64,000 bases of DNA, taken from Bacteroidota bacterium (GTDB lineage: Bacteria > Bacteroidota > Ignavibacteria > Ignavibacteriales > Ignavibacteriaceae). A program made the position numbers and the translations under genes. Location: positions 434,001-498,000 of the forward strand of contig JAIUOE010000002.1 of the NCBI GenBank assembly GCA_020161395.1. The letters are read 5' to 3'. Position 1 is the first letter of the stretch; each line of letters opens with the position of its first letter. Positions 26,261 through 36,123 of the stretch are shown here, one piece after another. The notes under the pieces are model-generated. The model was not told the DNA's origin, ran no database searches, and was given only the letters and a program-made list of their open reading frames with translations.

Positions 26261-26455
26261 CTATTTACCTGCGGCATATGCAAGCACTTTGAAGAACACC
26301 TGATATGTCAGGAATGCAGCTCCTAACCAAAGGAGGGTTCTCACGATCTTGTCCTTTTTCTTTCCTTTGTGGTAGAGCTTGTCGTAGTCACCGTTTTGAC
26401 GGTGGTAGTCACCGTTCTTGATTGACCAGTTATATAAATGTTCGTTATTGATCAT
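26261..26455 (-). CDS. Small single-pass membrane protein (64 aa)
   Basis: 64 residues: a Tyr/Asn/Asp-rich, Lys-rich N-terminal half ('NGDYHRQNGDYDKLYHKGKKKDK') then one transmembrane helix (about residues 39-60) and a short tail. I do not recognise it. It begins 16 bases after the stop of the 1771-residue surface protein and is followed by a terminator, so it is the last gene of that operon. The NGDYxxxNGDY duplication is unusual. Partner of the surface protein by position only. Confidence 0.65.
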   Translation of the reverse strand: MINNEHLYNWSIKNGDYHRQNGDYDKLYHKGKKKDKIVRTLLWLGAAFLTYQVFFKVLAYAAGK

Positions 26456-26471
26456 TTTGTTCTCCTGCTTT

Positions 26472-29400
26472 TTACTTAATTAATGAAAGTTTTTTGGTTG
26501 AAACGAAACTCTTGCCGAGTGCATCAGTAGCTATCATTCTGTAGATATAGATTCCCGATGCCATATTGTGGGTATATGAATCTATCATCATCGAATAGTA
26601 GCCTGCTTCCAGTTCCTGACTAAGAAGTGTCGCCACTCTTTCTCCGGTAATGCTGTATAGCTCTATCGTAACCTTTGCATCCATTGCCAACTGATAGTCA
26701 ACCTTCGTGGACGGGTTGAACGGATTCGGATAGTTCTGGCTTAGTGCAAACTCTGTCGGTACATCAATAGTAACTTCCACTTCATTACTGTATGAAGTTG
26801 TGCCATCGTTGTCGATCTGTTTCAGTCTGTAGTTATGTTTTCCGGATGAAAGTTTCTTATCCTCATAAGTATAATACTTCGGTGAGTTTGATGAACCAAA
26901 TCCCTCAACAAAACCGATCTTCTTCCAGTCGCCGTTTTTGTCTTTTCTCTCAACTTCGAAACCGGAGTTGTCTGTTTCAGTTTTGGTTTCCCATGTGAGA
27001 TTCACATTGCGGCTCTTCGCTTTTGCAGAGAAGTTTACGAGTTCAACAGGAAGAGGGACACTAGCCTCATCAGCACCCATATAAGGAAATGTAGCGCTTC
27101 TCGACTCATTATCTATATCCTTATCTGAGATGGATAAGATTGGTGTTCCAATCAGGTTCAAATCACCAACAGAAGCTCCACCCAAATGAAGGTCTGTAGG
27201 GCTCAGAAACTGCGTTGCTCTGGTCACTGAATTATTATCCCCGGCGGATGAATTTTTCCACTCAGAAAAATCCTTTAAAACCGATACCCACTCTCCAATA
27301 GAAGCGGAATTGGAGGAATATAAATTGTTATAATTACTGGAAGTGGCAGTCCAGCCAGTTGCAGATGAAACACCAATTGCAAAATGGTAATTACCGGTGC
27401 CTCCAGTTCTGGTATTTACTAAAATATTATTTCTAAGATTATCCGTAGATGGAGTTACTGTTACCGGTCGACTGAATGAATAACTGTTGTTCGTTCCCGA
27501 GCCTGAATGAGATCCACTAATAACTACTGTGTTATAGTAGAAACCATTTGTGCCTGAAGCTGAGGTATCTGCGATACCACTTATTCGTGCATCATTGGAA
27601 ACTGTTTCACCAACTGTAACCATATTGTTGATGTAATTGGCAGTACCGGCCAATATCAACATACCCCAAACTCTTGATGAATTCAGGCCAACACCAGTTG
27701 CAACTGTAGTTATAGTATGCACTCTATTTCTTTGAACAATTGCATCGGTCGCAGCGGTTGGAATTGAGATTACAAATCCAGCAATTGTGTAAGCCCCAGA
27801 TGTATTGTTGGTGTGCTGAATGTTATAGACTCGATTTGAATCCAAGATATTGCCTGTGGTGGCTGTAGGTGCAAAAACAATTCCGGCAGGGAAAAAGGAG
27901 GTAACCCCCGAGGCTGTACCTGTCGAGTTCGATTTTATGTCCCGAACAACATTATTCTTAACAATCCCAGTACCGGATGATACAATAATTCCGAATGCCC
28001 TGTCACCACCTGCATCCCAATAATTGATGTTCCCGATCTCATTATTCTCAATTCTGCAAACACCTGTCCCCGAATAACTAATCATCTCTGAGTCGTAGCC
28101 CAACCTTATCGTGTCTGGGCTGGAAGCATTTCCTCCTATAATATTACCGGCGGAAGATCCAATTTCCACATTCCCGGCAGAAACACGAATCATTCTGGCT
28201 ACACCTGTAGAATTATCACAAAAGATATTCGATAAAGTATTACCATTGACCTTTGAAGCAGTTACGGCTCCGACACTTAGTTGGATCCCAACAAAAATAC
28301 CTGTGGTGCTTAATGGCGAGCCACTTCTATCAATTGCCGCACCACCTATACTATTCCTGTTAACAGTGTGGTTGTTCCCGGTTCCAATATTTATGCAAGT
28401 TAACGCAGTTGTTTTTGAGCTAACTTGAAATATGTAGTTTGAATCAACATTCCAATTATCACCTGCTGATGATAAATTGACACCAGAGCCGGTAAAATTA
28501 TAGAACTGATTATTTCTGATGATACCAGATGAATTTAATGTTGAGGATGAATAGATTAGATTAACAGGTAGAGCAGTTAAATCTGACCGGTCTCTGACCT
28601 TGTTATTTCTGATCTCATTGAAAGAATTACCAACGGTCCCTGCTCCAAACATCACAACACCATTCGTTGTAGTGGTATTTCCACCCTCAACAGTACAATA
28701 CTTGATAGTGTTATAGGTTGCATCAGAAGCAAAATTGATGACAGGGGCTGTATTTAGTGAATTCCTAATTAGAAATGAAGAAGGAGACTCAGACCCGTCT
28801 ATAGTCACATAGTCAGCACCGTTAAGATTGAAGATAGCTGTCGAATTGCTTCCGGTGATGGTAACATTTGTACCTGTTTGCGGTTTAATCGTTACAGTAT
28901 TTGTTGCAGAACTACCGGAAAATTGATTAATGGTCAGTGGGAAAGTCTCGGATGTAGAATAGCTGGCATCGGTTAAGATAAACCTCACAGAACTAGAGAC
29001 ACCTACTGCGTTTAACCGGTTAATGGCAGTTGACAGTTTATCGAATGGGGCGGTTTGTCCGGTTCCGACAAGGTAATCTCCTGAGAGAGGACCTGCAACT
29101 GAAAAAGTTGTGGTTAATGTGTCATTAGTTGGAAATTCATCTCCACTAAGTTCTGAAATAACTTGTAAAGTATATGCTCCTGCTGCAAGACCATCAGTTC
29201 CTGAAGAATTAAAGTCAACCGATAGAGATGCACCAGCTGTCAAACTCGATACAGTAATTACTTCATTATACACTTCACTGACGGCCGGTAATGGACCTTT
29301 GATGATCATTCTGACATCAAAGCCGGATTGATCAATTAATCCATAATTCTTAAAAGTTGCTCGTGGGGTAAAAAGTTGACCTTCAATTTGAGTACCGCCG

Positions 29401-31787
29401 GCGGAAGGCGTAACGAAGGCAAGTGAACCTATGTCATTATTATAAATCGGTGTAAAGTTACCCTCGTAGGCACCGATATCAGGATTGGTAGCGTTCCTTG
29501 TTGTGTTGTTAAAATCTAATGTTATAGAGACTGGAGTACCCCCGTTGGCAATAAAAGTGGGTACACCCAATTGAATATTCAAATCATATGTACCACTCGT
29601 ACTGACAAATGGAACATCCTCTGTTTTTGCATTTGTTTCTCGTGGTGACACTAACCATGCTCGATAAGTCGTCAATGTTTGATACCCGGTGGTAGCATCA
29701 TATGCGAGTAAATTTTTTGAACTTGCTGTTCCAGCAAACAACAAATTGTTGTTAGATGTAGTGGCAATCTGTGTTCCGATTGTTGCTGTCGTTTTATAGA
29801 ATGCTACCGCTCTGGTTGCCGTACCCGTAGGTGCTGTGGTACTTTTATTAACAAAAATGTTGTTCCTGGAATCAAGAATTGTCGATGTACTGGAAGCCAT
29901 GTATAAACACGCTGTCTGAAAAGATGTTGTAGTCAATGTTGAGGTTGCATCAAGATATACAGTGTTATAGTATAAATTAACCGTAACTGCTGAATTAAGC
30001 TCTATACCTCGAATTCCGGGAGCCCCGGTGCACGCAGGATTATTCAACTGATATATGAGATTGTTATTGCAATTTATAACCCCGGATGCAGATGAAGCGA
30101 GCAGCATTCCACGAGTCGATCCAGAACCTGTAGAAGCACCTGTTATCTTAAAAATACGGTTCCTCGATATGTTAAAAGGTCCCACCCCAGCTGCTCCATT
30201 AGTCCATAACCCATAAACAACTTGAGTACCAGTAGAGGATGAAGTAAAATCGTGAAGTATGTTTTCACTGATAGTGGTTGTTAAGTTTGTAAAAGTACTG
30301 TTAATGACTATTCCTGCCAAATCATTAGTGGATGAAGTGCTTGTGTTAACGAGATTTCGAATTTCACACTTTTCCACTTTGACATTATCCTGACCCAGTA
30401 ACTCAACACCCCTTAGCCCGGAACTCTGACTTACTGTTGCATTTCCAATGTCATTATAACCTGTTGCTGCACCACTAATAGGTGAGATGTACGAAGGATC
30501 GGCAGTAATAGTGTTATATCTGTCACGATTTGTTGAACTACCTCCTGACAACAGGATTCCTCGATATGCATTTTGAGACGACACATTTTTAACTGTGTTA
30601 TAGCTGTTGTTTCCGTTCGTATCTGTTGGTGCTGTCCAAGCATGAATTCTAAACGCAATGGACGCGGTGTTTGAAGAGGATGCGGTATTTTTCAAGTTGA
30701 CGTTGCAGTTTATCACATTATTGAATCTTGCACCGTTTGTTGAGGTTGCATTGACCATGTTCAGACCAAATTCGACAGTTGTTGATGTACTCCTCGTTAT
30801 AAAGTCAAGACCGTTTATCGTTACGAAATCTGATCCGAATAACATAAAAAGTGCATCCCCTGCTGTACCTGATGCCCCTGAACCTTCATTAGTAATTACC
30901 GGATTAGCACCCACTCCTGATTTTTGAAAGGTAATTGTACTCAATGATGTTCCGGTTGCCTTTAGAGTATCTACATAATTATCAAATGTTTGCCCCGCAG
31001 CAATGTTGAAAGTCACAGAACTGGAAATTCCATGCGCATTGAGAGCGGAAACAGCTTCACTCAGACTTTGAAAGTTAGAGGAAGATGTCGATGAGGTATT
31101 GTCAACGGTATATGAACCCGCAAGCGGAGTTACTGCCTTGGAAAGCAAAGTTATATTATCTACCGCTCCGGCCGGACTAGAGCCACTGGTTGCGTCATTT
31201 TTCCAAGAAAATACCAACCTTTGAGTGGTTCCTGCAGCTGAAGCAGGTATAACAAAAGAGTAGGTAGTATAACCTGTTTGTAGATTAATATATTGATTTC
31301 CAAGTCTTACTTGAGTGGCCGAAGCAGTCAATTGTGTCCCGGCGACCGGAGTTACAGTTGTGGGGATTAAAAACACCTGAACAAAATCAAAAGTGCTTTC
31401 ACCAACCCCTTTATAATCAAATGTCAAAGTAATTGCTGTTTCGCCAACCGGGAAAGTCACATCTCTATAAAAATGATTTGTTGAGGCACTTGTTAAAGTA
31501 TAGTTATTATTGACCCCTAAATCATTGGATATATAAGCACCATTCGTTCCACTTTTTTTTGTGGCGGTACCAACATACCATGGATTCGCAACGCCATTTA
31601 TTTCAGTCCACCCATTTGCAGCGAATGATGCACCGCTTTCAAAGCCACCATCTCCTGAGGGATTTATCAATACTGTTTGAGAGAATAGATTTGGACTTAA
31701 AGATCCCATTAAAACTGTCACCCAAAACAAAAGGGAGCGACAATTAATTTTGTTACAATAAATGAATGTGTGTAACCTTTTTTTCAT
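26472..31787 (-). CDS. Giant beta-helix surface protein with type IX secretion sorting domain
   Basis: 1771 residues. A signal peptide (ending near 'NLFSQT', about 37) is followed by a beta-sandwich domain (about 40-215), then two copies of one module: a 'GSYTVDN..F.SLSEAVSALNAHGISSSVTF' unit at about 225 and 'GDYLVGTGQ..FDKLSTAINRLNAVGVSSSVRF' at about 900, each leading into a long Ser/Thr/Asn-rich right-handed beta-helix. An FN3-like domain ('VELVNFSAKAKSRNVNLTWETK', about 1580) and a type A sorting domain ('LSQNYPNPFNPSTKV' to 'STKKLSLIK', about 1680-1771) end it. It is exported and attached or released by T9SS. Substrate (polysaccharide binding or cleavage) cannot be told. Confidence 0.92.
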   Translation of the reverse strand: MKKRLHTFIYCNKINCRSLLFWVTVLMGSLSPNLFSQTVLINPSGDGGFESGASFAANGWTEINGVANPWYVGTATKKSGTNGAYISNDLGVNNNYTLTSASTNHFYRDVTFPVGETAITLTFDYKGVGESTFDFVQVFLIPTTVTPVAGTQLTASATQVRLGNQYINLQTGYTTYSFVIPASAAGTTQRLVFSWKNDATSGSSPAGAVDNITLLSKAVTPLAGSYTVDNTSSTSSSNFQSLSEAVSALNAHGISSSVTFNIAAGQTFDNYVDTLKATGTSLSTITFQKSGVGANPVITNEGSGASGTAGDALFMLFGSDFVTINGLDFITRSTSTTVEFGLNMVNATSTNGARFNNVINCNVNLKNTASSSNTASIAFRIHAWTAPTDTNGNNSYNTVKNVSSQNAYRGILLSGGSSTNRDRYNTITADPSYISPISGAATGYNDIGNATVSQSSGLRGVELLGQDNVKVEKCEIRNLVNTSTSSTNDLAGIVINSTFTNLTTTISENILHDFTSSSTGTQVVYGLWTNGAAGVGPFNISRNRIFKITGASTGSGSTRGMLLASSASGVINCNNNLIYQLNNPACTGAPGIRGIELNSAVTVNLYYNTVYLDATSTLTTTSFQTACLYMASSTSTILDSRNNIFVNKSTTAPTGTATRAVAFYKTTATIGTQIATTSNNNLLFAGTASSKNLLAYDATTGYQTLTTYRAWLVSPRETNAKTEDVPFVSTSGTYDLNIQLGVPTFIANGGTPVSITLDFNNTTRNATNPDIGAYEGNFTPIYNNDIGSLAFVTPSAGGTQIEGQLFTPRATFKNYGLIDQSGFDVRMIIKGPLPAVSEVYNEVITVSSLTAGASLSVDFNSSGTDGLAAGAYTLQVISELSGDEFPTNDTLTTTFSVAGPLSGDYLVGTGQTAPFDKLSTAINRLNAVGVSSSVRFILTDASYSTSETFPLTINQFSGSSATNTVTIKPQTGTNVTITGSNSTAIFNLNGADYVTIDGSESPSSFLIRNSLNTAPVINFASDATYNTIKYCTVEGGNTTTTNGVVMFGAGTVGNSFNEIRNNKVRDRSDLTALPVNLIYSSSTLNSSGIIRNNQFYNFTGSGVNLSSAGDNWNVDSNYIFQVSSKTTALTCINIGTGNNHTVNRNSIGGAAIDRSGSPLSTTGIFVGIQLSVGAVTASKVNGNTLSNIFCDNSTGVARMIRVSAGNVEIGSSAGNIIGGNASSPDTIRLGYDSEMISYSGTGVCRIENNEIGNINYWDAGGDRAFGIIVSSGTGIVKNNVVRDIKSNSTGTASGVTSFFPAGIVFAPTATTGNILDSNRVYNIQHTNNTSGAYTIAGFVISIPTAATDAIVQRNRVHTITTVATGVGLNSSRVWGMLILAGTANYINNMVTVGETVSNDARISGIADTSASGTNGFYYNTVVISGSHSGSGTNNSYSFSRPVTVTPSTDNLRNNILVNTRTGGTGNYHFAIGVSSATGWTATSSNYNNLYSSNSASIGEWVSVLKDFSEWKNSSAGDNNSVTRATQFLSPTDLHLGGASVGDLNLIGTPILSISDKDIDNESRSATFPYMGADEASVPLPVELVNFSAKAKSRNVNLTWETKTETDNSGFEVERKDKNGDWKKIGFVEGFGSSNSPKYYTYEDKKLSSGKHNYRLKQIDNDGTTSYSNEVEVTIDVPTEFALSQNYPNPFNPSTKVDYQLAMDAKVTIELYSITGERVATLLSQELEAGYYSMMIDSYTHNMASGIYIYRMIATDALGKSFVSTKKLSLIK

Positions 31788-31806
31788 AAGATAACCTAAC
31801 CTGTTA

Positions 31807-32001
31807 TTATTGATGAGAAAACTTTTCTATAGTCAGCTGAACCACTTTGATGGGGCTGTAGAGAAGCAAAACGAAACCGATCGTGACAAGGACCGGTATG
31901 AGAACTACAGTAGCGAGCCAGCTCCTCTTCCCTGCTTTAGCCTTCGCAGGGACAAGGGGTCTGTCGTAAACTTCGTCAATCGAGTATTTGTATGTAAGCA
32001 T
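31807..32001 (-). CDS. Small single-pass membrane protein (64 aa)
   Basis: 64 residues: 'MLTYKYSIDEVYDRP' at the N-terminus, a Lys/Ala linker, one strong transmembrane helix (about residues 30-49) and a 15-residue tail. No family recognised. It is the first gene of the operon with the 1771-residue T9SS cargo, whose start is 19 bases after this stop. It has exactly the same length as the small membrane protein at the other end of the operon, but no evident sequence similarity. Confidence 0.6.
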   Translation of the reverse strand: MLTYKYSIDEVYDRPLVPAKAKAGKRSWLATVVLIPVLVTIGFVLLLYSPIKVVQLTIEKFSHQ

Positions 32002-32223
32002 TTATATATACTTTTTGTTATTAAACATAATTCTTCGCTTCAACCGGGGGAACCGGATTACACATAAGTATACAGTTATTGAGAAATTATTAAGCAGAAA
32101 TCCGGGGCATAAAACACCGGTTAAAGCATAACAATTGGCAAATCAAATTTTGACTGAGAGTTGGATTTGTAGAATGTCTCTTTGTAGATCAGGTTACGAT
32201 TACGGGGATTTGAATATTAAAAA

Positions 32224-32314
32224 GGAAAGCGAACCACGCCCCGAAAGGCGATTTAGAAGCTTTGGTGCGATTTTTCCCTCACGACACTAAACTTGACTCG
32301 TAAGATCGCTTTCC
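32224..32314. ncRNA. Possible structured RNA or hairpin element (91 nt)
   Basis: A perfect 9-bp closing stem (GGAAAGCGA / TCGCTTTCC) encloses a hairpin CGCC-CCGAAA-GGCG framed by ACCA / TGGT (about 32234-32265) and a second hairpin ACGA / TCGT (about 32281-32301). This multi-branch layout is beyond what nearby sequence shows. It matches no riboswitch or RNA class I can name. It could be transcribed with the surface-protein operon (-) or with ppk (+), or be a DNA-level mobile hairpin. Strand undecided. Confidence 0.35.
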
Positions 32315-32460
32315 AAATTAAAATAAACAGGTGACATTTTTATCTAAAAGAATCGGACTCCTTTGTTGGTGATTGTATCCAGTTAACTAAACCTCACATA
32401 ACCTGAATGCAAGTTACCAAAAATTTATTTTAAAGTCAATAGGTCTGGAAAATATTTTTT

Positions 32461-32550
32461 TGAGAAACTTGAGAGACTTGAGTACTTGAGAAGCTTGAGT
32501 ACTTGAGTCTCTCCGGTCTCTCCGGTCTCTCCGGTCTCTCCGGTCTCTCC
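32461..32550. repeat. ACTTGAGT / TCTCTCCGG direct repeat array 2
   Basis: The first half has ACTTGAG units (GAGACTTGAGTACTTGAGAA type); the second half is about five copies of the 9-base unit TCTCTCCGG. The same two-part structure (ACTTGAGT units followed by GGTCTCTC units) is seen in array 1 at 26037. It lies 54 bases before the ppk start. Confidence 0.85.
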
Positions 32551-32603
32551 TTCCCTTTCTCCCTTTTTCTTCGTATATTTAGGGTTAAAATTTAAAAAAG
32601 CCC

Positions 32604-34718
32604 ATGAAAAGAAAAGACCGTCTGAAAGATCAGATAAAAAAGTATCTTGTACCGGAAAACTTTATAAACAGAGACCTTAGCTGGATTGAATTCAACAAAA
32701 GGGTTCTCGAGGAAGCTTTGCATCCGGGACTCCCGCTTTTGGAGAGAATAAAGTTCATTTCGATCTTTTGTTCCAATCTCGACGAATTTTACATGATCCG
32801 TGTTTCGGGTATAAAAGAGCAGATTGCTGCGAACATTGCCGAGATTACAATTGACGGTCTGACACCTCAAAAAGCACTTTATGAGATCGACAAAGAAGTG
32901 CGTCCCCTGGTGGATGATCTGCTTGAATACTGGAATCATACCATTGTTCCGGAGCTCGAGTCGAACGGTGTGGAAATTACCTCGACCAGTAAATTAACCG
33001 GACAGGAAAAAACAAAGCTGAACTCGTATTTTGAGAATCAGATTTTTCCCGTGCTCACTCCCCTTGCACTCGATCCGGGGAGACCTTTCCCCTACATATC
33101 AAACCTTTCCCTCAGTCTTGCTGTTACAATCAAAGACACCGACGGTGAACTGCAGTTTGCGAGAGTGAAAGTGCCGGCGATACTTCCCCGGTTGCTGAGG
33201 ATCGACACAATTCTGGCAGGCCCCGAAGGTAACGGAAGTGCGGGCGAGATCCGGTTTATCTGGCTCGAAGACCTGATAAAGGCGAACATCGGACGACTTT
33301 TCCCTAAAATGAAAATTCTGGATTCCTGCTGTTTCAGGATTACCCGTGATACTGATATCGAAATTCAGGAGGATGAAGCCGATGACCTGCTCGAATTAAT
33401 CGAGGAGAACATCAAACAAAGAATGTTCGGAAATGTGGTCAGACTCGAAGTGGAAAAGGATATGCCGGCATATATCCTCGAGACCCTTGTGTCAAATCTT
33501 GAGATTAAAAACTCCGATGTCCATCCTCTGCAACCGCCTCTCGGTTTGAGCGATGTCATGAATTTATACGGGCTTCCACTTCACCAGTTGAAGGAGAAAC
33601 CATTCATTCCCAGAGTTCCGAAGGTTTTTGAGGAAGAAAAAAACATCTTCTCAGTGATTAAACAGCGGGATGTACTGACGCACCACCCCTTTGATTCATT
33701 TAAACCCGTTATTGATTTTATTAAACAGGCTTCGCAGGATCCTGATGTTCTTGCGATAAAACAGACGCTTTACAGGGTTGGGAAAAATTCGCCCGTGATC
33801 GATGCCCTCATTGAAGCAGCGGAGAACAGAAAGCAGGTTGCGGTTCTTGTTGAACTGAAAGCCCGCTTCGACGAAGAAAACAATATATACTGGGCGAAAC
33901 AGCTCGAGAGTGTCGGTGTACATGTGGTCTACGGTCTTGTAGGACTTAAGACACACGCCAAGATGACACTTGTTGTTCGAAGAGAACAAAACCAGCTTAG
34001 CCGGTATGTGCATGTTGCAACCGGAAATTATAACGCCAGCACGGCGAAATTGTATACAGATATCGGCCTGTTTACCTGCAACGAGGGAATTTGCAACGAT
34101 ATCAGCGACATATTCAATATCCTCACCGGTTACAGTGCTCAAAAGGATTTCAGGGATGTTAGTGTTGCCCCGATAAACCTGAGACAAAATATAGAAGGAC
34201 TGATTTGTCGCGAAATTGCCAACGCAAGGGAAGGTAAAAAGGGACGGATAATCATTAAAGTCAATTCCCTCGTCGATCCCGACATCATTGGCTACCTTTA
34301 CGAAGCTTCGCAGGCAGGTGTGGAAATCGATCTGATTGTAAGGGGGATATGCTGCCTCGTCCCGGGAATTCCCGGCATTTCCGAGAATATCAGGGTTAGA
34401 AGTGTGGTCGGCAAGTTCCTCGAGCATTCAAGAATTTTCTTTTTCCACAACAATGGCGATGAAGAAATATTCATCACCAGTGCCGACATAATGCAAAGAA
34501 ACCTCGACAGAAGAGTCGAACTAATGACACCAATTTACGACAAGTCGATCAAAAATTATTTAAGAAATACAATTCTTGAAGTGTATCTGCACGACAATGT
34601 GAAGGCAAGGATACTCTCAAGCGATAAAAAATATTCGTATGCCCCTCAACAAAGTATTGAGGAGCTTTGTGCACAGGAATGGCTGATGAACCAGCAATTC
34701 GAATACTCAAATTACTAA
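32604..34718 (+). CDS. ppk1: Polyphosphate kinase 1
   Basis: 704 residues, normal length. N-terminal domain 'FINRDLSWIEFNKRVLEEA' (about 17-35), middle head domain, and two PLD-like C-domains. The autophosphorylated histidine is in 'RYVHVATGNYN' and the second conserved histidine is in 'LEHSRIFFFHNNGDEEIFITSADIMQRNLDRRVEL'. It makes polyphosphate from ATP, reversibly, at the membrane periphery. ATG start; it ends 9 bases before mrp. A repeat array and a possible RNA element lie upstream. Confidence 0.96.
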   Translation: MKRKDRLKDQIKKYLVPENFINRDLSWIEFNKRVLEEALHPGLPLLERIKFISIFCSNLDEFYMIRVSGIKEQIAANIAEITIDGLTPQKALYEIDKEVRPLVDDLLEYWNHTIVPELESNGVEITSTSKLTGQEKTKLNSYFENQIFPVLTPLALDPGRPFPYISNLSLSLAVTIKDTDGELQFARVKVPAILPRLLRIDTILAGPEGNGSAGEIRFIWLEDLIKANIGRLFPKMKILDSCCFRITRDTDIEIQEDEADDLLELIEENIKQRMFGNVVRLEVEKDMPAYILETLVSNLEIKNSDVHPLQPPLGLSDVMNLYGLPLHQLKEKPFIPRVPKVFEEEKNIFSVIKQRDVLTHHPFDSFKPVIDFIKQASQDPDVLAIKQTLYRVGKNSPVIDALIEAAENRKQVAVLVELKARFDEENNIYWAKQLESVGVHVVYGLVGLKTHAKMTLVVRREQNQLSRYVHVATGNYNASTAKLYTDIGLFTCNEGICNDISDIFNILTGYSAQKDFRDVSVAPINLRQNIEGLICREIANAREGKKGRIIIKVNSLVDPDIIGYLYEASQAGVEIDLIVRGICCLVPGIPGISENIRVRSVVGKFLEHSRIFFFHNNGDEEIFITSADIMQRNLDRRVELMTPIYDKSIKNYLRNTILEVYLHDNVKARILSSDKKYSYAPQQSIEELCAQEWLMNQQFEYSNY

Positions 34719-34727
34719 AGGACAAAC

Positions 34728-35837
34728 ATGGCTGTAAATAAAGAACAGATTCTTAAAGCTCTAGGAACTGTAAATGATCCCGATCTGAAAAAAGATCTTG
34801 TAACCCTAAATATGATTGAGAAACTCACCGTTGAGGGGAATAATGTCTCTTTTGATGTTGTTCTTACCACTCCAGCGTGTCCCCTGAAAGAAAAAATAAA
34901 AAATGACTGTATCTCTGCCATTAAAAGCAGTGTACCTGAAGTCGGTGAACTGAATATTAACATGACATCGAATGTGACTTCGTTTGCTTTCAAAAAGAAT
35001 AATAACGGTTTCCTTTCGAATGTTAAAAACACCATTGCTGTAGCAAGTGGCAAAGGGGGTGTTGGAAAAAGCACAGTGGCAGTAAATCTGGCTGTTTCAC
35101 TCGCTCTCGACGGTGCAAAAGTGGGACTGATAGATGCTGATATCTACGGACCTTCAATTCCTCTAATGCTCGGAATTAACGAAAAACCTCTCGTAAGACA
35201 GGTTGACGGCAAAGTGAGAATCCTCCCGTTGCAGAAATTTGGTATCCAGTTGATGTCAATCGGTTTCCTTGTGGAAGACAATGCCCCTGTTATTTGGCGC
35301 GGACCGATGGCTTCGGGAGCTGTAAGACAGTTTATGACCGATGTTGACTGGGATGAGCTCGATTATCTCTTTTTCGACATGCCTCCGGGAACAGGTGACA
35401 TACAACTTACACTCTGCCAGACAATCCCACTGACGGGTGCCGTGATTGTCACCACACCTCAGGAAGTTTCCCTCGCTGATGCAAGAAAAGCCGCTTCGAT
35501 GTTCGAGAGAGTAAATGTCCCCATCCTCGGCATCGTGGAAAATATGAGTTATTTTATTGCCCCTGATACAAACATAAAATATGATATCTTTGGAAGTGGC
35601 GGTGGTGAAAAACTTGCTGCAGAATGTAATTCGGAATTTCTCGGATCCATCCCAATCGATCCAAGGATCAGAGTGGGTGGCGACAAAGGAATCCCTGTGG
35701 TGTACGACATCCCCGACTCCTCCGAGGCGAACATCGTTACCGGCATTTCAAGAAATCTTGCAGCACAGATTTCGATCGCCAACTCTAACTCAGCAACACA
35801 GAAACTCGAAATAATTTTAAGTGACGATGACCAATAA
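34728..35837 (+). CDS. mrp: Mrp/ApbC iron-sulfur cluster carrier ATPase
   Basis: 369 residues. An N-terminal MIP18/DUF59 domain (residues about 1-90, 'VNDPDLKKDLVTLNMIEKLTV' and 'TTPACPLKEKI') is joined to a P-loop ATPase: deviant Walker A 'ASGKGGVGKSTVAVN' (about 105-119), switch regions 'LIDADIYGPSIPLML' and 'FFDMPPGTGDIQLTL'. The C-x-x-C commonly used to bridge a cluster is not evident near the C-terminus. It inserts or carries Fe-S clusters in the cytoplasm. Its end overlaps the NifU-like gene, a functional pairing that makes sense for cluster transfer. Confidence 0.94.
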   Translation: MAVNKEQILKALGTVNDPDLKKDLVTLNMIEKLTVEGNNVSFDVVLTTPACPLKEKIKNDCISAIKSSVPEVGELNINMTSNVTSFAFKKNNNGFLSNVKNTIAVASGKGGVGKSTVAVNLAVSLALDGAKVGLIDADIYGPSIPLMLGINEKPLVRQVDGKVRILPLQKFGIQLMSIGFLVEDNAPVIWRGPMASGAVRQFMTDVDWDELDYLFFDMPPGTGDIQLTLCQTIPLTGAVIVTTPQEVSLADARKAASMFERVNVPILGIVENMSYFIAPDTNIKYDIFGSGGGEKLAAECNSEFLGSIPIDPRIRVGGDKGIPVVYDIPDSSEANIVTGISRNLAAQISIANSNSATQKLEIILSDDDQ

Positions 35838-36063
35838 CCTGAATCAGAGAATCCTCGACGCACTCGAAAAGATCAGACCTTACCTCAAGGCTGACGGCGG
35901 CGATATCGAACTGGTAAATGTTACTCCCGACGGAATTGTAGAAGTGAGACTGACAGGGGCGTGCAGCTCCTGTCCCATGTCTCAGATGACACTTCGCGCC
36001 GGTGTGGAAAGAGCTATCATTAGAGAAGTACCGGGAATAAGACGAGTTGAGGCTGTCGCATAG
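35827..36063 (+). CDS. NifU C-terminal domain (Nfu-type) Fe-S scaffold
   Basis: 78 residues from ATG at 35827 (GTG at 35821 is possible). It is a single Nfu domain: 'LEKIRPYLKADGGDIELVNVT' and the cluster-binding C-x-x-C in 'TGACSSCPMSQMTLRAGVE'. Two such subunits hold one [4Fe-4S] cluster for transfer. It overlaps mrp by 11 bases, so the two are co-translated; together they form a compact Fe-S delivery unit. Confidence 0.94.
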   Translation: MTNNLNQRILDALEKIRPYLKADGGDIELVNVTPDGIVEVRLTGACSSCPMSQMTLRAGVERAIIREVPGIRRVEAVA

Positions 36064-36123
36064 TTTTGTGGAACTGATTTGATCTTTTTATGGTTACTAC
36101 ATTAAATCAACTATTGTGGTAAA

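Larger units (their letters stand above)
32002..32603. other. 602-base gene-free gap between divergent operons
   Basis: No credible coding frame was found. The gap holds a closed 91-nt inverted-repeat element (32224-32314), a GTAAATT-rich stretch, and repeat array 2 (32461-32550) directly before the ppk leader. Promoters for the surface-protein operon (-) and ppk (+) must lie here, but no clear TTG-N19-TAnnTTTG was found. Confidence 0.6.

Noticed and set aside
32002-32603. tRNA or tmRNA gene in the long gap
   Set aside because: No T-loop (GTTCGAATC-type) plus acceptor pairing was found; the structured element has no CCA or anticodon-like arm.
33696-34427. 243-residue - strand frame inside ppk1
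   Set aside because: Exact antisense shadow of ppk1, which has all catalytic motifs.
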